Shown one piece after another: positions 19,094-26,651 of a stretch of 64,000 nucleotides of DNA; positions within the stretch are counted from its first letter, which is position 1, and each line of letters starts with the position of its first letter. Origin of the DNA: an uncultured Marinobacter sp. (lineage in GTDB: Bacteria; Pseudomonadota; Gammaproteobacteria; Pseudomonadales; Oleiphilaceae); assembly GCF_946886895.1 (NCBI RefSeq), contig NZ_CAMPJO010000003.1, forward strand, positions 310,001 through 374,000, read 5' to 3'. The notes under the pieces were generated by a model. That model saw nothing but the letters and a program-made list of their open reading frames with translations. It did not search any database and was not told where the DNA came from. The position numbers were made by a program, and so were the translations under genes.

Positions 19094-20256
19094 CGGACAA
19101 AAACACCGTTTCCAGAGAGCCCGTTACGGACTCCCGCTCCGGCGGCGAGAATGCCCGCCGTATCCTGAAGCGGGACCCCAACCCGCACCTGTTCCGACCC
19201 GTGACCTTCCGGTCGGTGACCGCACGCAACCGAATCATGCTGTCCCCCATGTGTCAGTATTCCGGGCAGGACGGTCTGTCAAACGACTGGCACTTCGTGC
19301 ATCTCGGCGCCCGGGCCGCCGGTGGTGCCGGGTGGGTGTTTACCGAAGCCGTGCACACCGAACCCCGGGGGCGAATCACTTCCCACTGCCTGGGGCTCTG
19401 GAACGACGAACAGCGTGACCGTCTGGCCCGCATTGCCAGCTTTGTGGAAGCGCAAGGCGCCGTGCCGGGCATTCAGCTTGGCCACGCAGGGAGAAAAGCC
19501 TCCGTCGGCCGACCCTGGGAAGGTTCACGCCCCCTACGAGTGGCCGAAGGCGGCTGGGACGACCTGGTCTCCGCATCGGCCCTGCCCTATGCCAATGGCT
19601 GGCATACCCCCATGGCCATGTCCCGGGAACAGATCGCCAGCTCTCTCCAGACCCTCAAATCCGCCACCCGCCGAGCCCGGGAAGCCGGCTTCAGGGCGCT
19701 GGAACTGCATGGCGCGCACGGCTACCTCATTCATCAGTTCCTGTCGCCTCTGAGCAATCAGCGTACCGATGAATATGGTGGCTCCTTCGAAAACCGTATC
19801 CGCTTCCTGCAGGAGTCCATCTCGACAATCCGCGAAGAATGGCCGGAAGACCTGCCCCTGTTCCTGCGACTGTCCTGTACCGACTGGGTTGAGGGCGGCT
19901 GGAGCCTGGACGACACCGTGCGGCTTGCCACCCTGCTGCGGTTCCAGGGCGATGTCGACCTGATAGACTGTTCTTCGGGGGGGAATGACCCTCGCCAACA
20001 GATCCCGATTCACCCGGGTTACCAGATCCCGCTGGCCCAGGCCGTGCGTTCAAGGGCCGAGATGGCCACCGGCGCCGTTGGCCTGATCCATAGCCCGGAC
20101 CTGGCCGAATCGGTAATCGCCAACGGCCAGGCGGATCTTGTAATCCTGGGGCGTGCACTGCTTTCCGATCCGGCCTGGCCGCTTCGGGCCGCGGCGGCAC
20201 TGAAAGCCGAGAACGTGGAGTGGCCCAAACAGTACGAACGCTCGAACATTTTCTGA
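19090..20256 (+). CDS. NADH:flavin oxidoreductase, Old Yellow Enzyme family (YqjM-like)
   Basis: A 388-residue FMN-dependent ene-reductase of the YqjM/XenA-like branch of the Old Yellow Enzyme family. Visible features are the FMN/active-site segment [13 protein letters not shown] with the redox-tuning cysteine, [11 protein letters not shown], the substrate-binding pair in [30 protein letters not shown], and the C-terminal [17 protein letters not shown]. It reduces activated C=C bonds using NAD(P)H. It is an unusual member of a pyroglutamate operon. One reading is that it saturates an unsaturated ring substrate before amide hydrolysis. Overlap with the upstream gene (ATGA) indicates coupling. 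Confidence 0.92.
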   Translation: MTDKNTVSREPVTDSRSGGENARRILKRDPNPHLFRPVTFRSVTARNRIMLSPMCQYSGQDGLSNDWHFVHLGARAAGGAGWVFTEAVHTEPRGRITSHCLGLWNDEQRDRLARIASFVEAQGAVPGIQLGHAGRKASVGRPWEGSRPLRVAEGGWDDLVSASALPYANGWHTPMAMSREQIASSLQTLKSATRRAREAGFRALELHGAHGYLIHQFLSPLSNQRTDEYGGSFENRIRFLQESISTIREEWPEDLPLFLRLSCTDWVEGGWSLDDTVRLATLLRFQGDVDLIDCSSGGNDPRQQIPIHPGYQIPLAQAVRSRAEMATGAVGLIHSPDLAESVIANGQADLVILGRALLSDPAWPLRAAAALKAENVEWPKQYERSNIF

Positions 20257-20296
20257 GTGGTCGCGCGCCTCAACTAGCCGTGACAGAGAGGAAACC

Positions 20297-21052
20297 ATGA
20301 CAACGTTATTGTTGAATGCCGATATGGGCGAGAGCTTCGGCCCCTGGGTCATGGGGCTGGACCATGAGGTCATGCCTCACGTCGATCTCGCCAACATTGC
20401 CTGCGGATTTCATGCCTCGGACCCGGACGTCATGCGCCGGACCGTGCGAATGGCGAAAGACCACGACGTCGGTATTGGCGCCCACCCCGCCTACCCCGAC
20501 CTGGTCGGCTTTGGCCGGCGCTCCATGGCCTGCTCCGCCAGTGAAATCGAGAACCTGGTGCTGTACCAGATTGGCGCGCTGGACGGCCTGTGTCGGGCCG
20601 AGGGCACCCGGGTGCGTTATGTAAAACCCCATGGTGCCCTATACAACGATATGGCCAGGAATCCTGACATCTTTGCGGCGGTGGCCCGGGCGGTCAAAGC
20701 CTTTGATCCGGCCCTGCCGCTGATGACCCTGGCAACCCGGGATACCGCCACCATGCGGGAGCAGGCAGAACGCCATGGCATCACCCTGTGGTTTGAAGCG
20801 TTCGCCGACCGGGCCTACGACGGCGAAGGCCGGCTGGTGGCCCGATCCAAACCGGGCGCGGTGCACCACGATCCCGAACTCATTATCGATCAGGCACGAC
20901 GCATTGCCAACGGCCAGCCGCTGACCGCCAGCGACGGCAGCGAACTGGTGTTGCAGGCCGACACCCTGTGTGTCCACGGCGACAATGAGGAGTCCATTGC
21001 CGCCGCCCGGCGCATTCGTGAGATGCTCAGCGCCCTGGACAACGCCTCATGA
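20297..21052 (+). CDS. pxpA: 5-oxoprolinase subunit A (LamB/YcsF family)
   Basis: PxpA is one of three subunits of the prokaryotic ATP-dependent 5-oxoprolinase that converts pyroglutamate to glutamate. The 251-residue protein carries the LamB/YcsF signatures [39 protein letters not shown], and [14 protein letters not shown], plus a C-terminal [19 protein letters not shown] precedes the ATG. A 40-bp gap separates it from the reductase gene, and its end overlaps pxpB by 4 bp. The complete pxpABC set in order argues strongly for a working enzyme. Confidence 0.95.
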   Translation: MTTLLLNADMGESFGPWVMGLDHEVMPHVDLANIACGFHASDPDVMRRTVRMAKDHDVGIGAHPAYPDLVGFGRRSMACSASEIENLVLYQIGALDGLCRAEGTRVRYVKPHGALYNDMARNPDIFAAVARAVKAFDPALPLMTLATRDTATMREQAERHGITLWFEAFADRAYDGEGRLVARSKPGAVHHDPELIIDQARRIANGQPLTASDGSELVLQADTLCVHGDNEESIAAARRIREMLSALDNAS

Positions 21053-21783
21053 GCCCTGCCGCTCTGCCAAGACTCGAACCCGCCGGCATCGACGGCTGGA
21101 TGGTGCGCCTGTTCGACACCATTGAGGAAAACAACCTGCTGTGGCTGACCGCCCTGACCCACGATTGCGAAGTCGCTTTCGGCGAGGCACTGGTGGATCT
21201 GGTGCCATCCTACACCACCCTGCTGGTGATCTTTGATCCACTACAACTCAGCGCCTGGCAGGCCCGCGAACGGCTGGTGGATCTTCTGGCCAGGCTGGCT
21301 CCGGATGAGGCCAGTGCCGAAGGTGAATTACACGAACTCGCCACCTGGTACGACCCAAGTGTCGGCCCGGATCTGGCCCGGGTTGCCAAACTGTCTAACC
21401 TGACCGTGGACGCCGTCATCGATGCCCACTGTCGTCGGGAATACCGGGTATTCGCCCTCGGTTTTTCGCCCGGCTTTGCATTTATGGGCCTGCTGGACGA
21501 CAACCTCACCTGCCCGCGCCTGGACACGCCGCGTTCGAAAGTGCCCGCGGGCAGTGTTGCCATCGCCGGCCAGCAGACAGCGGCGTACCCGGCAGTCACC
21601 CCTGGCGGCTGGAACCTGATCGGACGCACGGCTGCCCGACTGTTTGACCGGGATCGTGACGGTTTCAGCCTGCTGAAGGTCGGTGACCGTGTGCGGTTTG
21701 TCGCTGTTGACCGGCACACCTTCGAGAACGACGGCGGCGACCCGACACCCGTGGCACCAACCAGAGAGGAGGCACGCCCATGA
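21049..21783 (+). CDS. pxpB: 5-oxoprolinase subunit B (KipI family)
   Basis: A 244-residue KipI-type allophanate-hydrolase subunit 1 domain protein, the B subunit of 5-oxoprolinase. Typical motifs are [17 protein letters not shown], the [20 protein letters not shown] strand-loop, and [10 protein letters not shown]. It pairs with PxpC as the ATP-using part of the enzyme. Start and stop both overlap the neighbouring subunits by 4 bp, so the three are translationally coupled. In Bacillus the homologue was first described as an inhibitor of the sporulation kinase KinA, but the pxpABC context here supports the metabolic role. Confidence 0.94.
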   Translation: MSPAALPRLEPAGIDGWMVRLFDTIEENNLLWLTALTHDCEVAFGEALVDLVPSYTTLLVIFDPLQLSAWQARERLVDLLARLAPDEASAEGELHELATWYDPSVGPDLARVAKLSNLTVDAVIDAHCRREYRVFALGFSPGFAFMGLLDDNLTCPRLDTPRSKVPAGSVAIAGQQTAAYPAVTPGGWNLIGRTAARLFDRDRDGFSLLKVGDRVRFVAVDRHTFENDGGDPTPVAPTREEARP

Positions 21784-22727
21784 GCACGGGGGCAACCACC
21801 GGATTCCGGGTAACACGGGCAGGCCCTCTGGCGCTGCTACAGGATGCCGGGCGCTTCGGTGTTCGACACCTGGGCGTTACCCAGGGCGGCCCGGCAGACC
21901 TTCACGCCTGGGCGTGGGCCAACCGTCTGGCCGGCAACGGCTGGGGAACGCCGGCGCTGGAAATCACCTTTGGCGGCCTTGAGCTGCAGGCCGAACGCGA
22001 CCTTACCATCGCCGTTGCTGGTGCGGATCTTTCAGCCCGTCACGACGACCGGCCACTGCCATTGTGGTGCAGTGTCACCGTCAGCAAGGGCGAGCGAGTG
22101 GTCTTCGGCACGCCCGTCACGGGCCTGCGGGCCTATCTTGCAGTATCCGGTGGCTTCTCGGCCGAGCCGGTTCTGGGCAGTGTTGCCTGTGTGGTCCGGG
22201 AGCAACTCGGTGGGTTCGACGGCCAGGGCCGGCGTCTGGCGGAGGGAGATAAGCTGACCATCAACCCCCCCTCACACAACGCAGCGGATGTCGAGGCCCC
22301 GGAACCGGAACGGCCGGATTACACCGCACCCGCCATTCTGGACCTGTTGCCCGGCGCCCAGATAGCTGACTTTACCGGGCGCAGCCTGTTCGATGCCTTC
22401 AATGCAGAATGGCGGGTCGACGACCGCGCGGACCGAATGGGCGTTCGCCTGACCGGCCCGCCGCTACACTGCCGGATCGCCTCCATGATCTCCGAGGGAA
22501 TATCGCTGGGAGCGGTGCAGGTGCCCCCGGACGGTCAGCCCATCGCGCTGCTCAACGATCGGCAGACCATCGGCGGCTACCCGCGTCTGGGTAATCTTAC
22601 TCCGCTGGCGGCGTCAAGGCTGGCCCAATGTCAGCCCGGCCAGACCGTGCGGCTGCGACCGGCTGGCACAGAGCGGGCCCTCCGTGATCACCGGCAATTT
22701 CTGGCAACATTCTCAGCGCACCGGTAG
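21780..22727 (+). CDS. pxpC: 5-oxoprolinase subunit C (KipA family)
   Basis: A 315-residue biotin-dependent-carboxylase-like/KipA-type protein, the C subunit of 5-oxoprolinase. The signature near the N-terminus is LGVTQGGPADLHAWAWANRL, followed by GNGWGTPALEITFGG. The C-terminal half has RADRMGVRLTGPPL and NDRQTIGGYPRLGNL, all typical of the family. It is the last gene of the operon, overlapping pxpB by 4 bp. A hairpin spans its stop codon. Length is normal and there is no sign of damage. Confidence 0.94.
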   Translation: MSTGATTGFRVTRAGPLALLQDAGRFGVRHLGVTQGGPADLHAWAWANRLAGNGWGTPALEITFGGLELQAERDLTIAVAGADLSARHDDRPLPLWCSVTVSKGERVVFGTPVTGLRAYLAVSGGFSAEPVLGSVACVVREQLGGFDGQGRRLAEGDKLTINPPSHNAADVEAPEPERPDYTAPAILDLLPGAQIADFTGRSLFDAFNAEWRVDDRADRMGVRLTGPPLHCRIASMISEGISLGAVQVPPDGQPIALLNDRQTIGGYPRLGNLTPLAASRLAQCQPGQTVRLRPAGTERALRDHRQFLATFSAHR

Positions 22728-22742
22728 CCGTATGGGCTACCG
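22722..22742 (+). terminator. Hairpin at the end of the pxp operon, between convergent genes
   Basis: An 8-bp perfect stem (CGGTAGCC / GGCTACCG) with the loop GTATG spans the pxpC stop codon and ends 3 bp before the stop of the convergent DCC-family gene. There is no T-tract on either side, so it may be a transcript-end stabiliser or weak bidirectional terminator rather than a classical intrinsic one. Confidence 0.4.
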
Positions 22743-22745
22743 CAC

Positions 22746-23111
22746 TCACGATCCGGTTGAGAGTCGCCGGTCAACCCAGCGGTGATAAAGACGAGCCAGC
22801 AGAGGGCGAATCAGGGGAAGGCCAATCAGCCAGGCCAGGGGTTTCAACACCGGTACCCGGGACATCAACAGGATGTAGGCGTCCATTTCCCGGTGCACCC
22901 GGCCCTGGCTATCTTTCACGTGCAGTTCTCTCAGTGCCTTGTCAGGATCAATGCCCTGCTGGCGCAGTTCATCATCACGCCCGGTAATATCCAGCCATTC
23001 CACGGAATCGCCGGTGCGGCCAGCCAGCTTTTCATACCAGCGACGATCCTTGATACAGGCCGGGCACGATCCGTCGTAAAACACCACTAACTTGTCCCTG
23101 GAACGTTCCAT
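22746..23111 (-). CDS. DCC (DUF393) family thiol-disulfide oxidoreductase-like protein
   Basis: A protein of about 121 residues of the DUF393/DCC family, named for the DxxCxxC motif. Here it is FYDGSCPACIKDRRWYEKL with CPAC near residue 17, in a short thioredoxin-like fold. The rest fits the family (WLDITGRDDELRQQG, LHVKDSQGRVHREMDAY, WLIGLPLIRPLLARLYHRW). The role is unknown; redox exchange is assumed from the motif. The frame opens further upstream, but the ATG at 23111 has GGAGG about 5 nt before it and starts right at the domain. It follows the threonine aldolase gene by 11 bp on the same strand, so the two form an operon. Confidence 0.88.
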   Translation of the reverse strand: MERSRDKLVVFYDGSCPACIKDRRWYEKLAGRTGDSVEWLDITGRDDELRQQGIDPDKALRELHVKDSQGRVHREMDAYILLMSRVPVLKPLAWLIGLPLIRPLLARLYHRWVDRRLSTGS

Positions 23112-23122
23112 ATCAGCCTCCG

Positions 23123-24154
23123 TCAGGTGCACAGAGCCCGAACATCCGCCAGAAACCTGTCCACCTGCGCTTCCGTGGTCGCCCAGGAGCACATCAGCCG
23201 GGCACTGCCACCAATAAAGTTATAGAACCGCCAACCCCGGGCCCGCAACACCGCCTGCATCGGTTCCGGCATCTCCACGAACACGCCGTTGACCTGCCTC
23301 GGATAACGTAACGTGATACCCGGCAGCCCGTCCAGCCCCTGCGCCAGGCGCTGGGCACAGGCATTCGCGTGGCGGGCGTTTTGCAGCCAGACATCCCCTT
23401 CCAGAAGCCCACACCAGGGCGCCGAAATGTAGCGCATTTTCGACGCCAACTGACCGGCCTGTTTGCAGCGCCACTCGAAATCCTCCGCCAGCGCCCGGTT
23501 GAAGAAAATCACCGCTTCGCCCAGGGCCAGACCGTTTTTGGTGCCGGAGAAACACAGCACATCAACACCTGCTTTCCAGGTAATCTCGGACGGATGAACA
23601 TCCAGGGCGGCGACGGCATTGGCAAAACGCGCGCCGTCCATATGGATATTCAACCTGTGCTGGTCCGCAACGGCCCGGATCGTCCGAAGCTCTTCCGGGG
23701 TGTAGAGGGTGCCCACCTCGGTGGCCTGGGTCAGGCTCAGCGCTTTGGGTTTGGGGTAATGGATGTCGGTCCGCTTGGTCACCAGATGCTCAATGCTCTC
23801 CGGTGTCAGTTTGCCATCCGGCCCCTGACCAAGGAGCAGCTTCGCCCCGTTGGAGGCGTACTCCGGCCCGCCGCATTCATCGGTTTCGATGTGCGCCAGC
23901 TCGTGGCAGATCACACTGTGGAAGGACTGACCAATGGAAGCCAGGGCCAGGGAGTTGGCAGCCGTGCCGTTGAATACGAAATAGACATCACAATCGGTGT
24001 CGAACAGGGCTCGCAAACCGTCTGCGGCACGCTGGGTCCAGGCGTCTTCACCATACGCCGGCTCGTCCATCCGGTTGGCCTGCGCCATGGCCTCCCAGGC
24101 TTGCGGACACACACCACTGTAGTTATCGCTGGCAAACTGTTCAGACCGGGACAC
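23123..24154 (-). CDS. ltaE: Low-specificity L-threonine aldolase
   Basis: A PLP enzyme splitting L-threonine or allo-threonine into glycine and acetaldehyde. The 343-residue form has the expected N-terminus QFASDNYSGVCPQAWEAM, then EPAYGEDAWTQRA, the HIETDECGG and NIHMDGARFANA blocks, and the PLP lysine in DVLCFSGTKNGLALGEAV. The frame extends to an ATG at 24169, but a GTG at 24154 lies 6 nt after AAGGAG, which is the best Shine-Dalgarno match and gives the usual family length. I therefore choose the GTG. It is the first gene of a two-gene operon with the DCC-family gene. Confidence 0.92.
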   Translation of the reverse strand: MSRSEQFASDNYSGVCPQAWEAMAQANRMDEPAYGEDAWTQRAADGLRALFDTDCDVYFVFNGTAANSLALASIGQSFHSVICHELAHIETDECGGPEYASNGAKLLLGQGPDGKLTPESIEHLVTKRTDIHYPKPKALSLTQATEVGTLYTPEELRTIRAVADQHRLNIHMDGARFANAVAALDVHPSEITWKAGVDVLCFSGTKNGLALGEAVIFFNRALAEDFEWRCKQAGQLASKMRYISAPWCGLLEGDVWLQNARHANACAQRLAQGLDGLPGITLRYPRQVNGVFVEMPEPMQAVLRARGWRFYNFIGGSARLMCSWATTEAQVDRFLADVRALCT

Positions 24155-24266
24155 AGGGCACTCCTTCATCGCTGACCAAAAGGTTTATGGAAACCCTTCA
24201 AGTTACACGATCTGGCATTCAACGCCAGAGGGAAGGCCCAAAATTCCCCGGCCCAGGCACAGTACG

Positions 24267-25571
24267 TCAATGATCTGTCATTCGATTTACCGCGCCGGTG
24301 AGTTTCGCCACTGCCGTTTCGAGTGCTCCGATACCACTGGCAACACCCGCGATTTGCTGGGTACTGCGTTCGGCACCGCCACGAATCGCCACCATCTGCT
24401 GGTGAATCATTGCAATCAGGCCAGAGCTTGCCTCCACCACAGAGGTAATCTCCCCGGTAGCGTCCGCCGTGCGAGAGGCCAGCTTGCGCACCTCATCGGC
24501 GACCACCGCAAACCCACGCCCGGATTCGCCCGCCCGGGCCGCCTCAATAGCCGCATTCAGAGCCAGCAGGTTGGTTTGCCCGGCAATGTTCGAGATGGTC
24601 GATACAATGTTGGCAATGCTTTTTGACTGCAGGTTCAATTCTTCACTGACCTGACCGGCCTGTTCAATCTGACGGGAGGTTTCAACCGAGGTCGCCGTTG
24701 CACTATCCAGAGCCTCGCGGGCAGAACCGGTGATAACAGAGGTTTCGTCCGATGTCTCGGTGGCCAGCGCCAATGTCTCCCGGAACGTCGTCACCCGGTT
24801 GGTGATATCCGAGGCAAACTTGATGACCCTGTAAACCTTGCCTTGCTGGTCGAAAATCGGATTATAAGTGGCTTCCACCCATACCTCTCGACCCGTTTTG
24901 TCCCTGCGCTCGAACTGTCCGCTGAAAAATTCGCCAGACGCCAGCTTTTTCCAGAAAGACGGATGTTCCGCGTAGAAGCGATCATCACAAAATATCCGGT
25001 GGTGTTTGCCAACAATCTGGTTCAGGCTATAGCCCATCACCGACAAAAAATTCTCATTGGCCCCCACAATGGTGCCATCGGGCTGGAACTCAATGACGGC
25101 AAGAGACCGGTCCAGTGCGGAAATCCGAGCTTCCCGATCGGTCAAAGCCGCTCGCTCCCGGGTGATATCGGTGGCCATCTTGATGACCTTCACCACGTCA
25201 CCCTGGCTATTACTCACCGGAAAATACGACGCCTGTAACCAGCAGCGCTGTCCGGCCCGGTTGACCCGTTCAAACGCACCCCGATGGGCATGGCCACCGG
25301 CCAGACTTTTCCAAAATGCAGAATAATCCGCACTCCTGACAAGCTCAGGCGCACAGAACATCCGGTGGTGCTGGCCGATGATCTCCTCTCGTCGGTACCC
25401 CACCACGCCCAGAAAAAGGTCATTGGCCTCCAGAATCCGACCGTCGGGAGTAAACTCTATGCAACCGATATTGTCCTTGATGGCCGCCAGATCCTGGCAT
25501 GCGGAATCCCGCTCGGCTTGCAAAAGGTTGAACGCCGGATTGATTTTGCTTTTCCTGACAGCCAGAAACAT
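24267..25571 (-). CDS. Soluble PAS-PAS methyl-accepting chemotaxis protein (BdlA-like)
   Basis: A 434-residue cytoplasmic chemoreceptor: two PAS domains followed by a methyl-accepting signalling domain, with no transmembrane segment. The PAS repeats are visibly related: [16 protein letters not shown] in the first and [16 protein letters not shown] in the second, each followed by a PAC-type W-x-(Q/E)-A-(S/T)-Y strand. The signalling hairpin tip is [20 protein letters not shown]. This layout and length match BdlA of Pseudomonas aeruginosa, a biofilm dispersal regulator. Orthology is likely but not certain, so I give no symbol. The ATG has GGGGAG with an 8-nt spacer. No other chemotaxis genes are nearby. 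Confidence 0.9.
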   Translation of the reverse strand: MFLAVRKSKINPAFNLLQAERDSACQDLAAIKDNIGCIEFTPDGRILEANDLFLGVVGYRREEIIGQHHRMFCAPELVRSADYSAFWKSLAGGHAHRGAFERVNRAGQRCWLQASYFPVSNSQGDVVKVIKMATDITRERAALTDREARISALDRSLAVIEFQPDGTIVGANENFLSVMGYSLNQIVGKHHRIFCDDRFYAEHPSFWKKLASGEFFSGQFERRDKTGREVWVEATYNPIFDQQGKVYRVIKFASDITNRVTTFRETLALATETSDETSVITGSAREALDSATATSVETSRQIEQAGQVSEELNLQSKSIANIVSTISNIAGQTNLLALNAAIEAARAGESGRGFAVVADEVRKLASRTADATGEITSVVEASSGLIAMIHQQMVAIRGGAERSTQQIAGVASGIGALETAVAKLTGAVNRMTDH

Positions 25572-25868
25572 GGGTTTTACTCCCCGGTAAAATTGTTTAT
25601 TCCTTAAACAGGTTTCCAGAGTATCGGCAATATCAGAAAAAAGTATCTTTGATTTTTGTTAATTATTATTGTGGCTCGTATCGGAGCATTGCAGAAGCGG
25701 GTAGTACCCTGGTGACACGAGTCCCGAGGCGCGGCACAGTTGCCCACAAATTCTGTGGATAACGTTGTTAGCAGAGTAAGGACAGGTGGCCCGAACCCCC
25801 GTCGATCGGGGGTTGGAGGAACATGGCCGTTAATTGACCTGGCTACTGGATGATCGGATCGGTACTGG
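25572..25868. other. 297-bp intergenic region with a DnaA-box-like site and a hairpin
   Basis: No gene is visible. It holds an A+T-rich stretch (about 25,625-25,675) that probably includes the promoter of the chemoreceptor gene. It also has a perfect consensus DnaA box TTATCCACA on the minus strand (25,754-25,762) with an imperfect opposing copy just beside it, and an 8-bp perfect hairpin AACCCCCG / CGGGGGTT at 25,794-25,814. No T-tract follows the hairpin. Confidence 0.5.
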
Positions 25869-26570
25869 CTATTTTCCGCTCAGACCGAGGTGTGCACTGT
25901 CCTGCTCAATGCAGCGGTCCAGAAGTGCCAGGTAGTCCGCTTTTGCCTTGAGCTTGGTCTCACGGTGGGCCCGCATATTCAGTGACTTGAACTGGCCAGC
26001 CACCGCATTCGCCCGATCAATCAGCGCTTCCTGAGCCACCACTTCATCCAGGAAGCCGGCCTCGACAGCCCCCTCGGGGCTGAAGATTTCGGCGTTCACC
26101 ACCGAACGGTAAAAATGAGCCGGGGACAACCGATGCCGCGCGATTTCGATGCCGGTGTGATGCATGGTCATGCCGATGGCGACCTCGTTCAGGCCGAGTT
26201 TGAATGCCCCCTCAATGCCGATGCGATAGTCAACGGACAGCAGGATAAACGCACCTTTGGCAATCGCGTGGCCGCTGCACGCACCAATCACCGGCAACGG
26301 AAATGCCGCCAACCGGCGGGTTAATCTGGAGCCCGTGCTTACCAGTGCCGCCGCCTCGTTCGGGCCTTTCTGCATTTCCTTCAGGTCATAACCGCCGGAA
26401 AAAATGCCCGGCTGCCCGGTGAGGATGACCACCGCCTTATCCTGCTCAGCGCGATCCAGTGCCGCATTGAGCGCCTCAAACACCTCATGGCTCAGGGCAT
26501 TGGCCTTGCCGTTGTTGATTACAATGGTCGCGACGCCATCGTTCAGTTGGTAGCCTACGAGTTCCGTCAC
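25869..26570 (-). CDS. Enoyl-CoA hydratase/isomerase (crotonase) family protein
   Basis: A 233-residue crotonase-fold protein. The oxyanion-hole segments are visible: NGKANALSHEVFEALNAAL and GQPGIFSGGYDLKEMQKG, then VIGACSGHAIAKGAFILLSVDYRIG and LNEVAIGMTM. The second acidic position of classical hydratases (usually G-E in the E-x-x-x-G-I region) reads as NEVAIGM, so hydratase versus isomerase or other crotonase activity cannot be decided. I take the GTG at 26,570, preceded by AGAGGAAAG; the frame itself extends 72 bp further. It is on the same strand as, and downstream of, the DUF2339 gene, with a gap of about 80 bp. Confidence 0.88.
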   Translation of the reverse strand: MTELVGYQLNDGVATIVINNGKANALSHEVFEALNAALDRAEQDKAVVILTGQPGIFSGGYDLKEMQKGPNEAAALVSTGSRLTRRLAAFPLPVIGACSGHAIAKGAFILLSVDYRIGIEGAFKLGLNEVAIGMTMHHTGIEIARHRLSPAHFYRSVVNAEIFSPEGAVEAGFLDEVVAQEALIDRANAVAGQFKSLNMRAHRETKLKAKADYLALLDRCIEQDSAHLGLSGK

Positions 26571-26651
26571 CGGTCTTTCCTCTTGCTCAGGTTGTGGTTT
26601 TTGATTGGGTGAACTTTGCCAGCTTCTGACGTGGCTGGCCACTGTGTTGTG

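Noticed and set aside
25794..25814. The AACCCCCG/CGGGGGTT hairpin as a transcription terminator
   Set aside because: No T-tract follows on either strand and it lies well after any gene end on the plus strand; kept only as a structural note.
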